DNA of 64,000 bases from JAFLCM01 sp046154665 (GTDB lineage: Bacteria; Planctomycetota; Phycisphaerae; Phycisphaerales; UBA1924): contig JBJXFG010000055.1 in the NCBI GenBank assembly GCA_046154665.1, positions 81,185 to 145,184 of the forward strand, written 5' to 3'. Positions within the stretch are counted from its first letter, which is position 1, and each line of letters opens with the position of its first letter. Position numbers and translations under genes: made by a program. The notes under the pieces were generated by a model. It was given only the letters and a program-made list of their open reading frames with translations, did no database searches and had not been told where the DNA came from. Positions 23,915-31,119 of the stretch are shown piece by piece.

Positions 23915-25141
23915 ATGCACGTCCCCCCCGAAAAACTCCGTCCCGCGACCCGCGTCGTTCACGCTCACCAGCACGTCGAGGAGACGACCGGGGCGGTGAT
24001 GCCGCCGATTTTTACGAGTTCGACGTACGCGCAGGAATCGCCGGGGGTTCACAAGGGGTTTGACTACGCGCGGTCGCACAACCCGACGCGGTACGCCGTG
24101 GAGCGGCTGATCGGCGGGCTCGAGGGTTCGCCGATCACCGAGGACCAGGACCCGTCGTGCGGCGGGTTCGTGTTCTCATCGGGCATGGCGGCGATGGCGA
24201 CGGCGCTGGAGCTGTGCGACGCCGGGGCCCATGTCATTTCGATGGACGACGTCTACGGCGGGACGAACCGGCAGTTCACCAAGGTGCGGGCGCGCTCGCA
24301 GGGGCTCAAGGTGTCGTTCGTCGATCTGACGGACATCCACAGGTTCGAGGCGGCGATGAAGCCCGATACGGCGATGGTGTGGATCGAGACGCCGACGAAC
24401 CCGACGCTGAAGCTGGTGGACCTGGCGGCGGTGTCGCGGATCGCGCACCGCGTGAACCCGAAGTGCCTGGTGGTGTGCGACAACACGTTCGCCAGCCCGA
24501 TCAACCAGCGTCCGCTGGATCACGGCTGCGACATCGTGCTGCACTCGTGTACGAAGTACCTGAACGGGCACTCGGACGTGGTCGCCGGCGCGTTGGCGGT
24601 GAAGGACCTGGACCTGTGCAAGCGGGTGCGGTTTTTGCAGAACTCGGTGGGGAGCATCCTGGGGCCGTTCGATTCGTACCTGGTGCTGCGGGGGATCAAG
24701 ACCCTCGACGTGCGGATGCAGCGTCACAACGAGAGCGGGATGAAGATCGCCAAGTGGCTGGAGCAGCACAAGGGCGTCGAGCGCGTGGTCTACCCGGCCC
24801 TGGCGAGCCACCCGCAGCACAGCGTGTACCGGAAGCAGATGCTGGGCGCCAGCGGGATGATCACGTTCTTCCTCAAGGGCGGGCTGGATGAAGCGCGGCG
24901 GTTCCTCGAAGCGTGCCGCGTGTTCGCGCTGGCCGAAAGCCTGGGCGGGGTCGAGTCGCTGGTGGATCACCCGGCGATCATGACGCACGCGAGCGTGCCG
25001 CCGGAGCAGCGGGCTCAACTGGGGATTTCGGATTCGCTGATCCGGCTGAGCGTGGGGGTGGAGGACGTGCAGGATTTGATGGATGATCTGGAGCGGTCGC
25101 TGAAGGCGGCGGAGGTTGGGGTCGCGACGGCCCGGGCTTGA
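23915..25141 (+). CDS. Cystathionine gamma-synthase / gamma-lyase-type PLP enzyme
   Basis: 408 residues from the ATG at 23915. The enzyme belongs to the Cys/Met metabolism PLP family, which makes or splits cystathionine in the cytoplasm. Hallmarks are TRVVHAHQHVEETTGAVMPP, FDYARSHNPTRYAVERLIGG, FSSGMAAMATALELCDAG and SMDDVYGGTNRQFTKVRA. Further on are WIETPTNPTLKLVDL, VVCDNTFASPINQRP and the Schiff-base lysine in SCTKYLNGHSDVVAGAL. The C-terminus has ESLGGVESLVDHPAIMTHA and SVGVEDVQDLMDDLERSL. Synthase and lyase cannot be told apart by eye. A small membrane protein gene follows after nine bases, likely cotranscribed. Confidence 0.93.
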   Translation: MHVPPEKLRPATRVVHAHQHVEETTGAVMPPIFTSSTYAQESPGVHKGFDYARSHNPTRYAVERLIGGLEGSPITEDQDPSCGGFVFSSGMAAMATALELCDAGAHVISMDDVYGGTNRQFTKVRARSQGLKVSFVDLTDIHRFEAAMKPDTAMVWIETPTNPTLKLVDLAAVSRIAHRVNPKCLVVCDNTFASPINQRPLDHGCDIVLHSCTKYLNGHSDVVAGALAVKDLDLCKRVRFLQNSVGSILGPFDSYLVLRGIKTLDVRMQRHNESGMKIAKWLEQHKGVERVVYPALASHPQHSVYRKQMLGASGMITFFLKGGLDEARRFLEACRVFALAESLGGVESLVDHPAIMTHASVPPEQRAQLGISDSLIRLSVGVEDVQDLMDDLERSLKAAEVGVATARA

Positions 25142-25150
25142 GGGGCAAAC

Positions 25151-25639
25151 TTGCCTGATCCGGTCCCCATGTTGCTGTGCGCCGGGGCGTACATCGCCGC
25201 GGCGATCCTCACCATCAAGCACCGCAAGAGCGTGCGGATCATGCGTCGCGTCGCGTGGGGGCTGCTGGTCGGCGTGCCATTTATCACGCTGCTGAAGATG
25301 CTGCCCGGCACAGACTTCTCACAGGGAGGTGTGGGGGAGTTGATGTTCGTCACTTGCTTGTTCGTCGGCCCGTCTGTCTTGCCGTCGCTGCCGCTGCTGG
25401 GCGTGCCCTTGGTTGCGAAGTGGCTGAACGATCGCACGCCGACGATGTGGGGCATGTTCGGCGCGGTGGTCAGCGGCGGGGCGTGGATGACGGCGCTCAT
25501 GAGCATCGATCTCCGTGCCGACGCGCTGAACAGCGTGTCGTTCCTCTTCGGACCGATCGTCGGGATGTTCATCGCGACGGTGTGCGGGCTGCTGGTGACG
25601 ACGGTGTGGTGGGTGGTGAGTGTGTGCCGCGGACCGTAG
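25151..25639 (+). CDS. Polytopic membrane protein, unknown family
   Basis: 162 residues from a TTG nine bases after the previous stop. Four to five hydrophobic spans are seen: MLLCAGAYIAAAILTIK, RVAWGLLVGVPFITLLKML, LMFVTCLFVGPSVLPSLPLL, MWGMFGAVVSGGAWMTALM and FIATVCGLLVTTVWWVVSVC. Few charged residues separate them. No motif is recognised. The close spacing suggests translation coupled to the PLP enzyme gene. Confidence 0.55.
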   Translation: MPDPVPMLLCAGAYIAAAILTIKHRKSVRIMRRVAWGLLVGVPFITLLKMLPGTDFSQGGVGELMFVTCLFVGPSVLPSLPLLGVPLVAKWLNDRTPTMWGMFGAVVSGGAWMTALMSIDLRADALNSVSFLFGPIVGMFIATVCGLLVTTVWWVVSVCRGP

Positions 25640-25752
25640 GCGGGGTGAAAGCTGGGATCTGAGATCGGACTTTTCGTTTCCGCCGAAGTGCGATCTCGGC
25701 GCATTCTCGGCGTGCGCCGTGGGATGCCGACGTGGGTGCGCGGGCGTGATTT

Positions 25753-25846
25753 GGTGGCACCGGTCTCCGACCGGTGAAGAGGTTTGTGTCGGACCTCGTC
25801 TTGAACCGCAGATCTCACCCAGCACCGGTCGGAGACCGGTGCCACC
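25753..25846. repeat. REPIN-like paired palindrome, family 4
   Basis: Perfect 24-base inverted arms (25753-25776 and 25823-25846). Each arm contains the hairpin CACCGGTC-TCC-GACCGGTG or its complement. It lies between a gene end and the HU terminator. Confidence 0.85.
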
Positions 25847-25856
25847 TCAAGGCGGT

Positions 25857-25891
25857 GAAAAAAAACAACCGGGCGCCCCAAGGACGCCCGG
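25857..25891 (-). terminator. Terminator of the HU-like gene
   Basis: On the minus strand the 7-bp stem CCGGGCG/CGCCCGG is followed by TTGTTTTTTTTC. Confidence 0.85.
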
Positions 25892-25929
25892 CGTGGTCAG
25901 TTCACTGATTGCCGTCGAAGCATCGACGT

Positions 25930-26286
25930 TCAGACCAGAGCCTTGAGCCCCTTGAGGGCGCGGACCTTGACGACGTTGCGGGCCGGCTTGGCCTTGACCT
26001 GCATCATCTCGCCGGGCTTGAAGGGGTTGGGGGCCATGCGGGCCTTGGTGGCGGGCTTGCGGATGACGCTGACCTTCATCAGGCCGGGGACCTGGAAGAT
26101 CCCGGGCTTCTTGAGGTCCATCTTGAGCATCTCGGTCATGGCGTCGAAGACGGCGGCGACCTGCTTGCGGGAGAGTTCGGTCTGCTCGGCGATGGTCGAG
26201 AAGACCTGGCCCTTGCTGCGCGGCTTGTCGACGCCGGTGAGTTTGGGCTTCTTGACGGGGGCGGGCTTCTTGGTGGACTTGGCCAT
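25930..26286 (-). CDS. HU-family DNA-binding protein
   Basis: 118 residues from the ATG at 26286, with AAGGAG seven or so bases upstream. HU/IHF proteins bend and compact the chromosome as dimers. An added N-terminal Lys/Pro tail (MAKSTKKPAPVKKPKL) precedes the HU core: QVFSTIAEQTELSRKQVAAV (helices), MLKMDLKKPGIFQVPGLMKV, and the DNA-binding arm region MAPNPFKPGEMMQVKAKPAR, corresponding to the RNP motif of HU. The core ends KVRALKGLKALV. The gene has its own terminator and a short leader. The usual 90-residue length is exceeded only by the basic tail. Confidence 0.88.
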   Translation of the reverse strand: MAKSTKKPAPVKKPKLTGVDKPRSKGQVFSTIAEQTELSRKQVAAVFDAMTEMLKMDLKKPGIFQVPGLMKVSVIRKPATKARMAPNPFKPGEMMQVKAKPARNVVKVRALKGLKALV

Positions 26287-26498
26287 GGTTTCTCCTTGTA
26301 TGGCGGTTCCGTGGATGGGCCGCGGGGGGAGCACACCTCCGTGTACCCCGCGATTCCTGCGGGATTTGTAGTGATTCCCGTGGGAGGGCACAAGTGGTTT
26401 CGGCTGTTTGTGGGTATTTTTTGCGGTTTTTCTCGGGAAATTTTGCCCGGTGTTGCCCGACGGGGGTTTTTCGCGGGTTTGCGGGGGCTTTTTTGGCC

Positions 26499-26903
26499 TC
26501 ACGCCGCCGTCGGCGGCTCGGGCGGCCACGCGGCGAGGGCGGCTTCGAGCGCCGCGATCATTGGCGGCAAGTCGTTTCGCGCCGTCTTCACCAGTTCGGC
26601 GATATCGATCCCCCAATAGACGTGGACCACGATGTTCCGCATCCCGATGACCTGCCTCCACGGGACCGCGCCGAACAGTGTCCGTGCCCGCGGCGTGAGG
26701 CGTGCCGCGGCCTCTCCGAGCTCCGTGAAGCAGTTGACCAGCGCCCGTGCCCTCACCATGTCCGAGGCAATTGCCGCCGCGTCATCGTCTGCGACGATCC
26801 GGCGCGCATCGAGCGAGCACCGCAGCATGTGGGCGATGCGCCTGCGGTCCTCGGGAGTCGGAGACGGGACCGGCCCGCTGGGCTCTTGCGCATCAGGCGG
26901 CAT
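26499..26903 (-). CDS. hepT: HepT-like toxin (DUF86)
   Basis: 134 residues from the ATG at 26903. HepT is a four-helix HEPN ribonuclease toxin; its MntA partner inactivates it by adding AMP to the tyrosine of the R-x4-H-x-Y motif. That motif is visible as RNIVVHVYW. Other helices are RIAHMLRCSLDARRIVA, DMVRARALVNCFTELGEAAA and VPWRQVIGM. The gene overlaps the upstream mntA by eleven bases, so the two are translated together. The N-terminal twenty residues are Pro-rich and unusual. Confidence 0.85.
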   Translation of the reverse strand: MPPDAQEPSGPVPSPTPEDRRRIAHMLRCSLDARRIVADDDAAAIASDMVRARALVNCFTELGEAAARLTPRARTLFGAVPWRQVIGMRNIVVHVYWGIDIAELVKTARNDLPPMIAALEAALAAWPPEPPTAA

Positions 26904-27198
26904 CGAGCATTCTCGCGCGGGCCAGCACGCCGGGCCTTTCGCTGGCGGGGACACCCCCCAGGAGCGTCAGGTGAACGGTCCGGCCCAGGAGCTCCGAAAG
27001 ATCCATCTGCAGACCGCCCAGCGTGAGCAAGCCGGGCGGATCAACCGGATCGGTCTCGACGAGCACATCGATGTCGCTGTCAGGGTTGAAACGGTCGGTG
27101 AGAATCGAGCCGAACAGGAATAATCGAATGACCCCGGCTCGTTGGCACGCCGCCGTGATGTCGGCAGGATCGAAGGCAATGTCATGCAGGCGGAGCAT
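26893..27198 (-). CDS. mntA: MntA-like minimal nucleotidyltransferase antitoxin
   Basis: 101 residues. MntA proteins AMPylate HepT and so neutralise it. The nucleotidyltransferase signature GSx10DxD is present: LFGSILTDRFNPDSDIDVLV. A hydrophobic strand (LGRTVHLTLLGG) and a terminal helix follow. It is first in the pair, and its stop overlaps the hepT start. Confidence 0.87.
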   Translation of the reverse strand: MLRLHDIAFDPADITAACQRAGVIRLFLFGSILTDRFNPDSDIDVLVETDPVDPPGLLTLGGLQMDLSELLGRTVHLTLLGGVPASERPGVLARARMLDAA

Positions 27199-27270
27199 GT
27201 CCCGATTGTACGCCGCGGTGTCGGGACTTGGATTCCGCTACCGACTGAGCATCCCGGCGCGCCAACGTCA

Positions 27271-27801
27271 CTACCACGCCCCCGCGTACCCCGTGCTGTG
27301 GCCCGCCGCCTCTGCCGCGCGGCAGGCGAGTTGGTGCAGCCGCTTGGCGATCTGGCGGAGGTGCAGCGCGTCGTGGGCCGCCCATGCGGTCAGCAGGTCG
27401 CCGGCGCTGATCGGGCCGAACTTTGGGTGCTGGTGGGCGATGGTGAAATCCGGCGTCGGGTTGCCCGCGGCGAGCGACCGCAGCCAGGCCACGTTGGCGG
27501 AGCGGGCCTGCTCGAATCGTTCCAGTTGGGCGGCCAGATCGCGCGTGTTGTACCCGCGCCGTTCGGCGACGTTGTCGAGGTCCAACGGCGTCCAGGGTGC
27601 CGAGGCGAGCGTGGCCCTCAGGCGCGGGGCGAAGTCTTCTTCTTCCTCGTCCGCCAGGTGGCAGACGATCTCGAGCACGCTCCAGTCCTTTGGGGTGGGC
27701 TTCCAGCGGGATTCGCCCGTGGAGAAGATGGACGCCGCGGCTCGGAGGGCGGCGGGGGAGCGGGCGAGGCGGTTGATGATCGCGGGGAGTTCGAGGGTCA
27801 T
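27271..27801 (-). CDS. DinB-superfamily protein
   Basis: 176 residues. A four-helix DinB/YfiT-like fold is suggested by WSVLEIVCHLADEEEEDF (first metal-binding histidine near residue 47), a long helix (LAAQLERFEQARSANVAWL), and DLLTAWAAHDALHLRQIAKR (two histidines of the metal site). DinB-like proteins are often metal-dependent thiol transferases or uncharacterised hydrolases; the substrate cannot be assigned. The C-terminus (GHSTGYAGAW) fits typical DUF1569/DinB endings. Confidence 0.78.
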   Translation of the reverse strand: MTLELPAIINRLARSPAALRAAASIFSTGESRWKPTPKDWSVLEIVCHLADEEEEDFAPRLRATLASAPWTPLDLDNVAERRGYNTRDLAAQLERFEQARSANVAWLRSLAAGNPTPDFTIAHQHPKFGPISAGDLLTAWAAHDALHLRQIAKRLHQLACRAAEAAGHSTGYAGAW

Positions 27802-27853
27802 CGGTGCGGCTCCGCAGCTTGGCTTCAGACAGATCGCGATAGGCTATCCGGCG

Positions 27854-28132
27854 ATGATCAACGCCTTCGGGATGGTGGCGCTGGGCTGGCTGGCGTTGTG
27901 GAATGCCGCGACGTTTGTCGTCTTTGCGTGGGATAAGTTCCGGGCGAAGTCGGGGGCGGGCAGAGTTCCGGAAAAGCGGCTGTTCCTGATGATCTGGCTG
28001 GGCGGGGCGGTGGGCGCGGCGATCGCGATGGTGCTGCTGCGGCACAAGACGCGGAAGCCAACGTTCACGTTGGCGGTGGTCTTTGCGTTCAGCGTGTGGG
28101 TGGGATTGGTGGGGTGGTTTGGGACTGATTGA
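27854..28132 (+). CDS. DUF1294-family small membrane protein
   Basis: 92 residues from the ATG at 27854. Three hydrophobic segments (MINAFGMVALGWLALWNAAT, LFLMIWLGGAVGAAIAMVLL and FTLAVVFAFSVWVGLVGWF) surround the DUF1294 core: FAWDKFRAKSGAGRVPEKRL, then GGAVGAAIAMVLLRHKTRKP. The family's function is unknown. It diverges from the DinB gene and is followed by a REPIN-like element. Confidence 0.82.
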   Translation: MINAFGMVALGWLALWNAATFVVFAWDKFRAKSGAGRVPEKRLFLMIWLGGAVGAAIAMVLLRHKTRKPTFTLAVVFAFSVWVGLVGWFGTD

Positions 28133-28164
28133 GGGAGGCTGCGGCCCGGCCGACGAGCGGTCCC

Positions 28165-28269
28165 GTGCCACTTCTGGTGCCGTCTTCGGAGACAGCAGTG
28201 CCGGCCCTCAGACGACCCCCATGCATCGGCACTGATGTCGGTCCGCAGACGGACCGCCATCAGTGGCAC
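28165..28269. repeat. REPIN-like paired palindrome, family 1 copy A
   Basis: 105 bases bounded by GTGCCACT and AGTGGCAC, with two internal hairpins (GTGCCGTC...GGAGACAGCAG and GATGTCGGTCCG/CGGACCGCCATC). Two more copies lie in the polysaccharide locus, one inverted. It sits between converging genes and may also end transcription. Confidence 0.85.
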
Positions 28270-28278
28270 GAAGCTGTG

Positions 28279-29070
28279 TCAAAAACGCTTGTGCGTCTCG
28301 CGCTCGGCGGGCGGGCGGAACTGCAGGATCAGCCGGGCGGTTTGCAGGTCGACGGGGCGGGTGACCTTGATGTTGCGCGGGTCGCCCTCGACGACCATCA
28401 CCGGTTCGCCGAGTTTCTCGATGAGCGAGGCGTCGTCGGTGCTGGTGAGGTCGGGCTGGGCGTAGGCGCGGAGCAGCAGCTCACGCGAGAACACCTGCGG
28501 TGTCTGCACCAGCACGAGCCGCTCGCGGCTGATCGTCGCTTCGACGGCGCGCACGTTCCGCGCCGCGGATGATCCACCAGAGAGGATCGCGTCGAGCGGG
28601 TCGATGTCCTTCTGAACGACCGCGGAAGGCGCCACGCGCTTGACGGTGTCGGGCACGTCGAGGGCCGGGATGACCGCGGCGTGTTTCTCCGCCGCCAGAA
28701 GGATGCGGTCGATGAGTTCAGGCGGGGTGCAGGGTCGGGCGGCGTCGTGGACGGCGACGTGCGTGCAGTCGGCGGGCACGAGGGCCAGGGCGTTGCGGAC
28801 GGTTTCGTAGCGGCGTGTTTCGCCGCCTTTGCAGAGTTTCACGCCCAGGAGGCCGAGCTTGTCGCCGTGGCGGGAAAGGAAGTCGTCCCATTCGTCGGCG
28901 GGCCCGGCGACGATGACGCAGGCCGTCTCGTCGCGCTGGATGAAGATCTCGACGGTGCGTTGCAGGACGGGTCGGCCGCCGAGGTCCTCGTCGATCTTCG
29001 AGCGCAGCCCGCCCGAGGCGCGGTAGCGCGAGGAGGCGCCGGCGGCGGGGAGGATGACGGCGAGTCGCAT
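28279..29070 (-). CDS. ispD: 2-C-methyl-D-erythritol 4-phosphate cytidylyltransferase
   Basis: 263 residues. IspD uses CTP to activate MEP in the non-mevalonate isoprenoid pathway. Motifs: VILPAAGASSRYRASGG (nucleotide loop), RPVLQRTVEIF, GGETRRYETVRNALALVP, VAVHDAARPCTPPELIDRIL, IPALDVPDTVKRV, QTPQVFSRELLLRAYAQ and TDDASLIEKLGEPVMVVEGD, followed by NIKVTRPVDLQTARLIL. The length is typical. ispF is not adjacent. Confidence 0.93.
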   Translation of the reverse strand: MRLAVILPAAGASSRYRASGGLRSKIDEDLGGRPVLQRTVEIFIQRDETACVIVAGPADEWDDFLSRHGDKLGLLGVKLCKGGETRRYETVRNALALVPADCTHVAVHDAARPCTPPELIDRILLAAEKHAAVIPALDVPDTVKRVAPSAVVQKDIDPLDAILSGGSSAARNVRAVEATISRERLVLVQTPQVFSRELLLRAYAQPDLTSTDDASLIEKLGEPVMVVEGDPRNIKVTRPVDLQTARLILQFRPPAERETHKRF

Positions 29071-29118
29071 GGGGGCGAGTGTAATCGCGGGGCCGGGTCA
29101 CGGCGCGAGCGCGGGGAC

Positions 29119-29583
29119 TTACCGGGCGGCGATGACGCGAGCGTACTGCTCTTCGGTGGCACGAAAGCTGGTGGTCTTCAAGCGCGAAACGATGATGATG
29201 GGATCGATCATCCCGCGCTTCGCCGCCGCGGCGAGCACACCCAATGTGCCCGTGACTTCGAGCCCGCGGCGATACGCCTCCGCGCGCCCGGCACGTTCAT
29301 CGATGAGCAGCATGTCGGCTCGCATGGCAAGGGCGAGTGTGATCGCTTCGGATTCGCCGGGGTTAAGCCCAGCGATGCGTGCGCCGGCCGCCGAATCAAC
29401 GACCCGAAGCCAATCCGGCGGGCTGCCCATCCACTTGCGCACGGCCGTGGGTGCCGCATCGGCGAGCAGTTCGTCGCGCACCGCGCTTGGGATGACGACT
29501 TCGGTGAAGAGGCTGCCAAGCGTGTGCTCGGCCCCGACCAACACCAGATAGTTCAGCGGCGAGGTATCGGCAACGACAATCAC
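29119..29583 (-). CDS. PIN-domain toxin (DUF3368-like)
   Basis: 154 residues. A PIN ribonuclease fold is suggested by the N-terminal acid in MIVVADTSPLNYLVLV, the helix VIPSAVRDELLADA, the acidic pair in GLNPGESEAITLALAM, and DMLLIDERAGRAEAYRRGLE. LEVTGTLGVLAAAAKRG is also typical of DUF3368 toxins. It would cleave RNA when free. Its start overlaps the stop of the antitoxin gene by four bases, so the two are one operon. Confidence 0.87.
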   Translation of the reverse strand: MIVVADTSPLNYLVLVGAEHTLGSLFTEVVIPSAVRDELLADAAPTAVRKWMGSPPDWLRVVDSAAGARIAGLNPGESEAITLALAMRADMLLIDERAGRAEAYRRGLEVTGTLGVLAAAAKRGMIDPIIIVSRLKTTSFRATEEQYARVIAAR

Positions 29584-29843
29584 GCAGCGCGACCTCGAAG
29601 AATGCGCTCGGCCTCCGCGTCGATCGTGGCCGGATCAATCTCCAGCGGCACGCCGTGACGCTTGAGCAAGACGTCGGTGTCGAACCGCGAGAGTCCCATC
29701 GCCGTGCCGAGTTGGTGGTGCGTTAAAAGCCCACGGCGGTACAGGTCCACGAGCGCCGACGCCTTTAGCACCTCCGACGGGTCGGCGTTGATGCGCTTCA
29801 ACAGCGATTCGATCTCGGGAGAAAGTTGAACGCTGAGTGTCAC
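29580..29843 (-). CDS. UPF0175-family antitoxin
   Basis: 87 residues from the GTG at 29843; the open frame upstream is Arg-rich and implausible. UPF0175 proteins are DNA-binding antitoxins partnered with DUF3368 PIN toxins. Visible: EVLKASALVDLYRRGLLTHH, then GTAMGLSRFDTDVLLKRHG (helix-turn-helix-like) and a C-terminal tail rich in Ile, Asp and Ala. The toxin gene follows with a four-base overlap. Confidence 0.82.
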   Translation of the reverse strand: MTLSVQLSPEIESLLKRINADPSEVLKASALVDLYRRGLLTHHQLGTAMGLSRFDTDVLLKRHGVPLEIDPATIDAEAERILRGRAA

Positions 29844-29889
29844 GGTGGTTCCTCGTCGGGGCCGATCGGGTTTCGATACCCGCAGGATG

Positions 29890-30984
29890 TTACGCCGATG
29901 GCGCCGATGCGCTCCCGAGGCGCTCCGCGCACGCACGAAACACCGTCCCAACGTCGATTGCCTCCATCATGCGCCGGCCCGCCGCGGTGTCCTTGTGCAG
30001 GTTGCCCTGTCCCGGTCTGGGTTTGGCGGCCTGGATGACGTCGCGCTCGCGCCGGTAGGGGCCGACGAGGTCGGTGCGGGTGGGGCCGAAGAGGCCGACG
30101 ATGGGGCGGTCGAAGCCGACGCCGATGTGCAGCGCCGCCGAGTCGTTGGCCAGCACCAGCGAGGACTGCTCGATGAGGGCCATGAGTTCGCCGACGGTGG
30201 TGCGGCCGATCTGGTCGATGATCCGGGGCTGGGTTTTCTGAAGAGCGAGCAGTTCGCGGCACTGCGCGCGCTCGGTGCCGCTGGCGACGATCACGGCGTA
30301 GTCCGCGAGGCCCTCGTCGAGCACTCGACTGGTCACCTCGGCGAAGCGCGGGCCGGGCCATCGCTTGCCTTCCCACCGGCTGGTCGGGGCCACCACCATG
30401 TATTTCGTGCCGCGGAGCATGGGGTCGATCGACACGCGGTCGGTGTTCGAGGGGTAGAGGCGCATGTCGTGGACCGGGGTCAGCCCCTCGCGCTCCAGCA
30501 GGTCGAGCATGCGGTCAACGGTGTGACGCGAGGGGTCGATCTTGTGTCGACGGTTGGCACCGAGCCAGCTGAGTTCGCGGGCGTTGGCGTCGCCGACGCG
30601 CCGCGCGGCCCCGGTCCACCACATCAGCAGCCCGCTGCGGCCGAGGCCCTGGGCATCGATGACGAGGTCGTAGGGCTTGGATGTTTGACCGCCCCCCCCG
30701 CCGCGGAGATCGCGCGAGAGGTTCGACAGCGCCGACCGTCCGGCGCTGGTGAGCAGTTTGCCGAATCGCAGCGACGAGCGCGGGAACTTCACCACGGCGC
30801 TGAGCATGGGATGGTTCGCGACAGCGTCGGCGAACGAATTCTGCACCAGCCAATCGATGCGGGCATCGGGGTACGCCGCCCGAAGCGTCACCAGCATCGG
30901 CACGCTGCGGCACACGTCGCCCAAGGCGCTGGGACGGATGATCAGGATCCGTTCGGGTGTGGATAAAGGCTGGGCGGGCGGCAC
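29890..30984 (-). CDS. GT9 (heptosyltransferase-like) glycosyltransferase
   Basis: 364 residues. GT9 enzymes of ADP-heptose transferase type build lipopolysaccharide inner core on the cytoplasmic membrane face. Signatures: ILIIRPSALGDVCRSVPML at residues 13-31, DLVIDAQGLGRSGLLMWW, WLGANRRHKIDPSRHTVDRM, PTSRWEGKRWPGPRFAEVT, and the motif TTVGELMALIEQSSLVLAND-SAALHIG with GLFGPT after it. The C-terminus is short. It stands alone in the region, so the acceptor is unclear. Confidence 0.9.
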   Translation of the reverse strand: MPPAQPLSTPERILIIRPSALGDVCRSVPMLVTLRAAYPDARIDWLVQNSFADAVANHPMLSAVVKFPRSSLRFGKLLTSAGRSALSNLSRDLRGGGGGQTSKPYDLVIDAQGLGRSGLLMWWTGAARRVGDANARELSWLGANRRHKIDPSRHTVDRMLDLLEREGLTPVHDMRLYPSNTDRVSIDPMLRGTKYMVVAPTSRWEGKRWPGPRFAEVTSRVLDEGLADYAVIVASGTERAQCRELLALQKTQPRIIDQIGRTTVGELMALIEQSSLVLANDSAALHIGVGFDRPIVGLFGPTRTDLVGPYRRERDVIQAAKPRPGQGNLHKDTAAGRRMMEAIDVGTVFRACAERLGSASAPSA

Positions 30985-31119
30985 GCGGCGAATGTACCAA
31001 GCTCGGTGAAATCAGCCCGAGCCGGTTCCCAAGCAACCAGGTTGGGCCGCCGCTTCTCCCGCGGTCGTACCGTTTGGCCTCTCACCTCCAACACCCTCCG
31101 CCACCCTCAGGAGCCCGCG

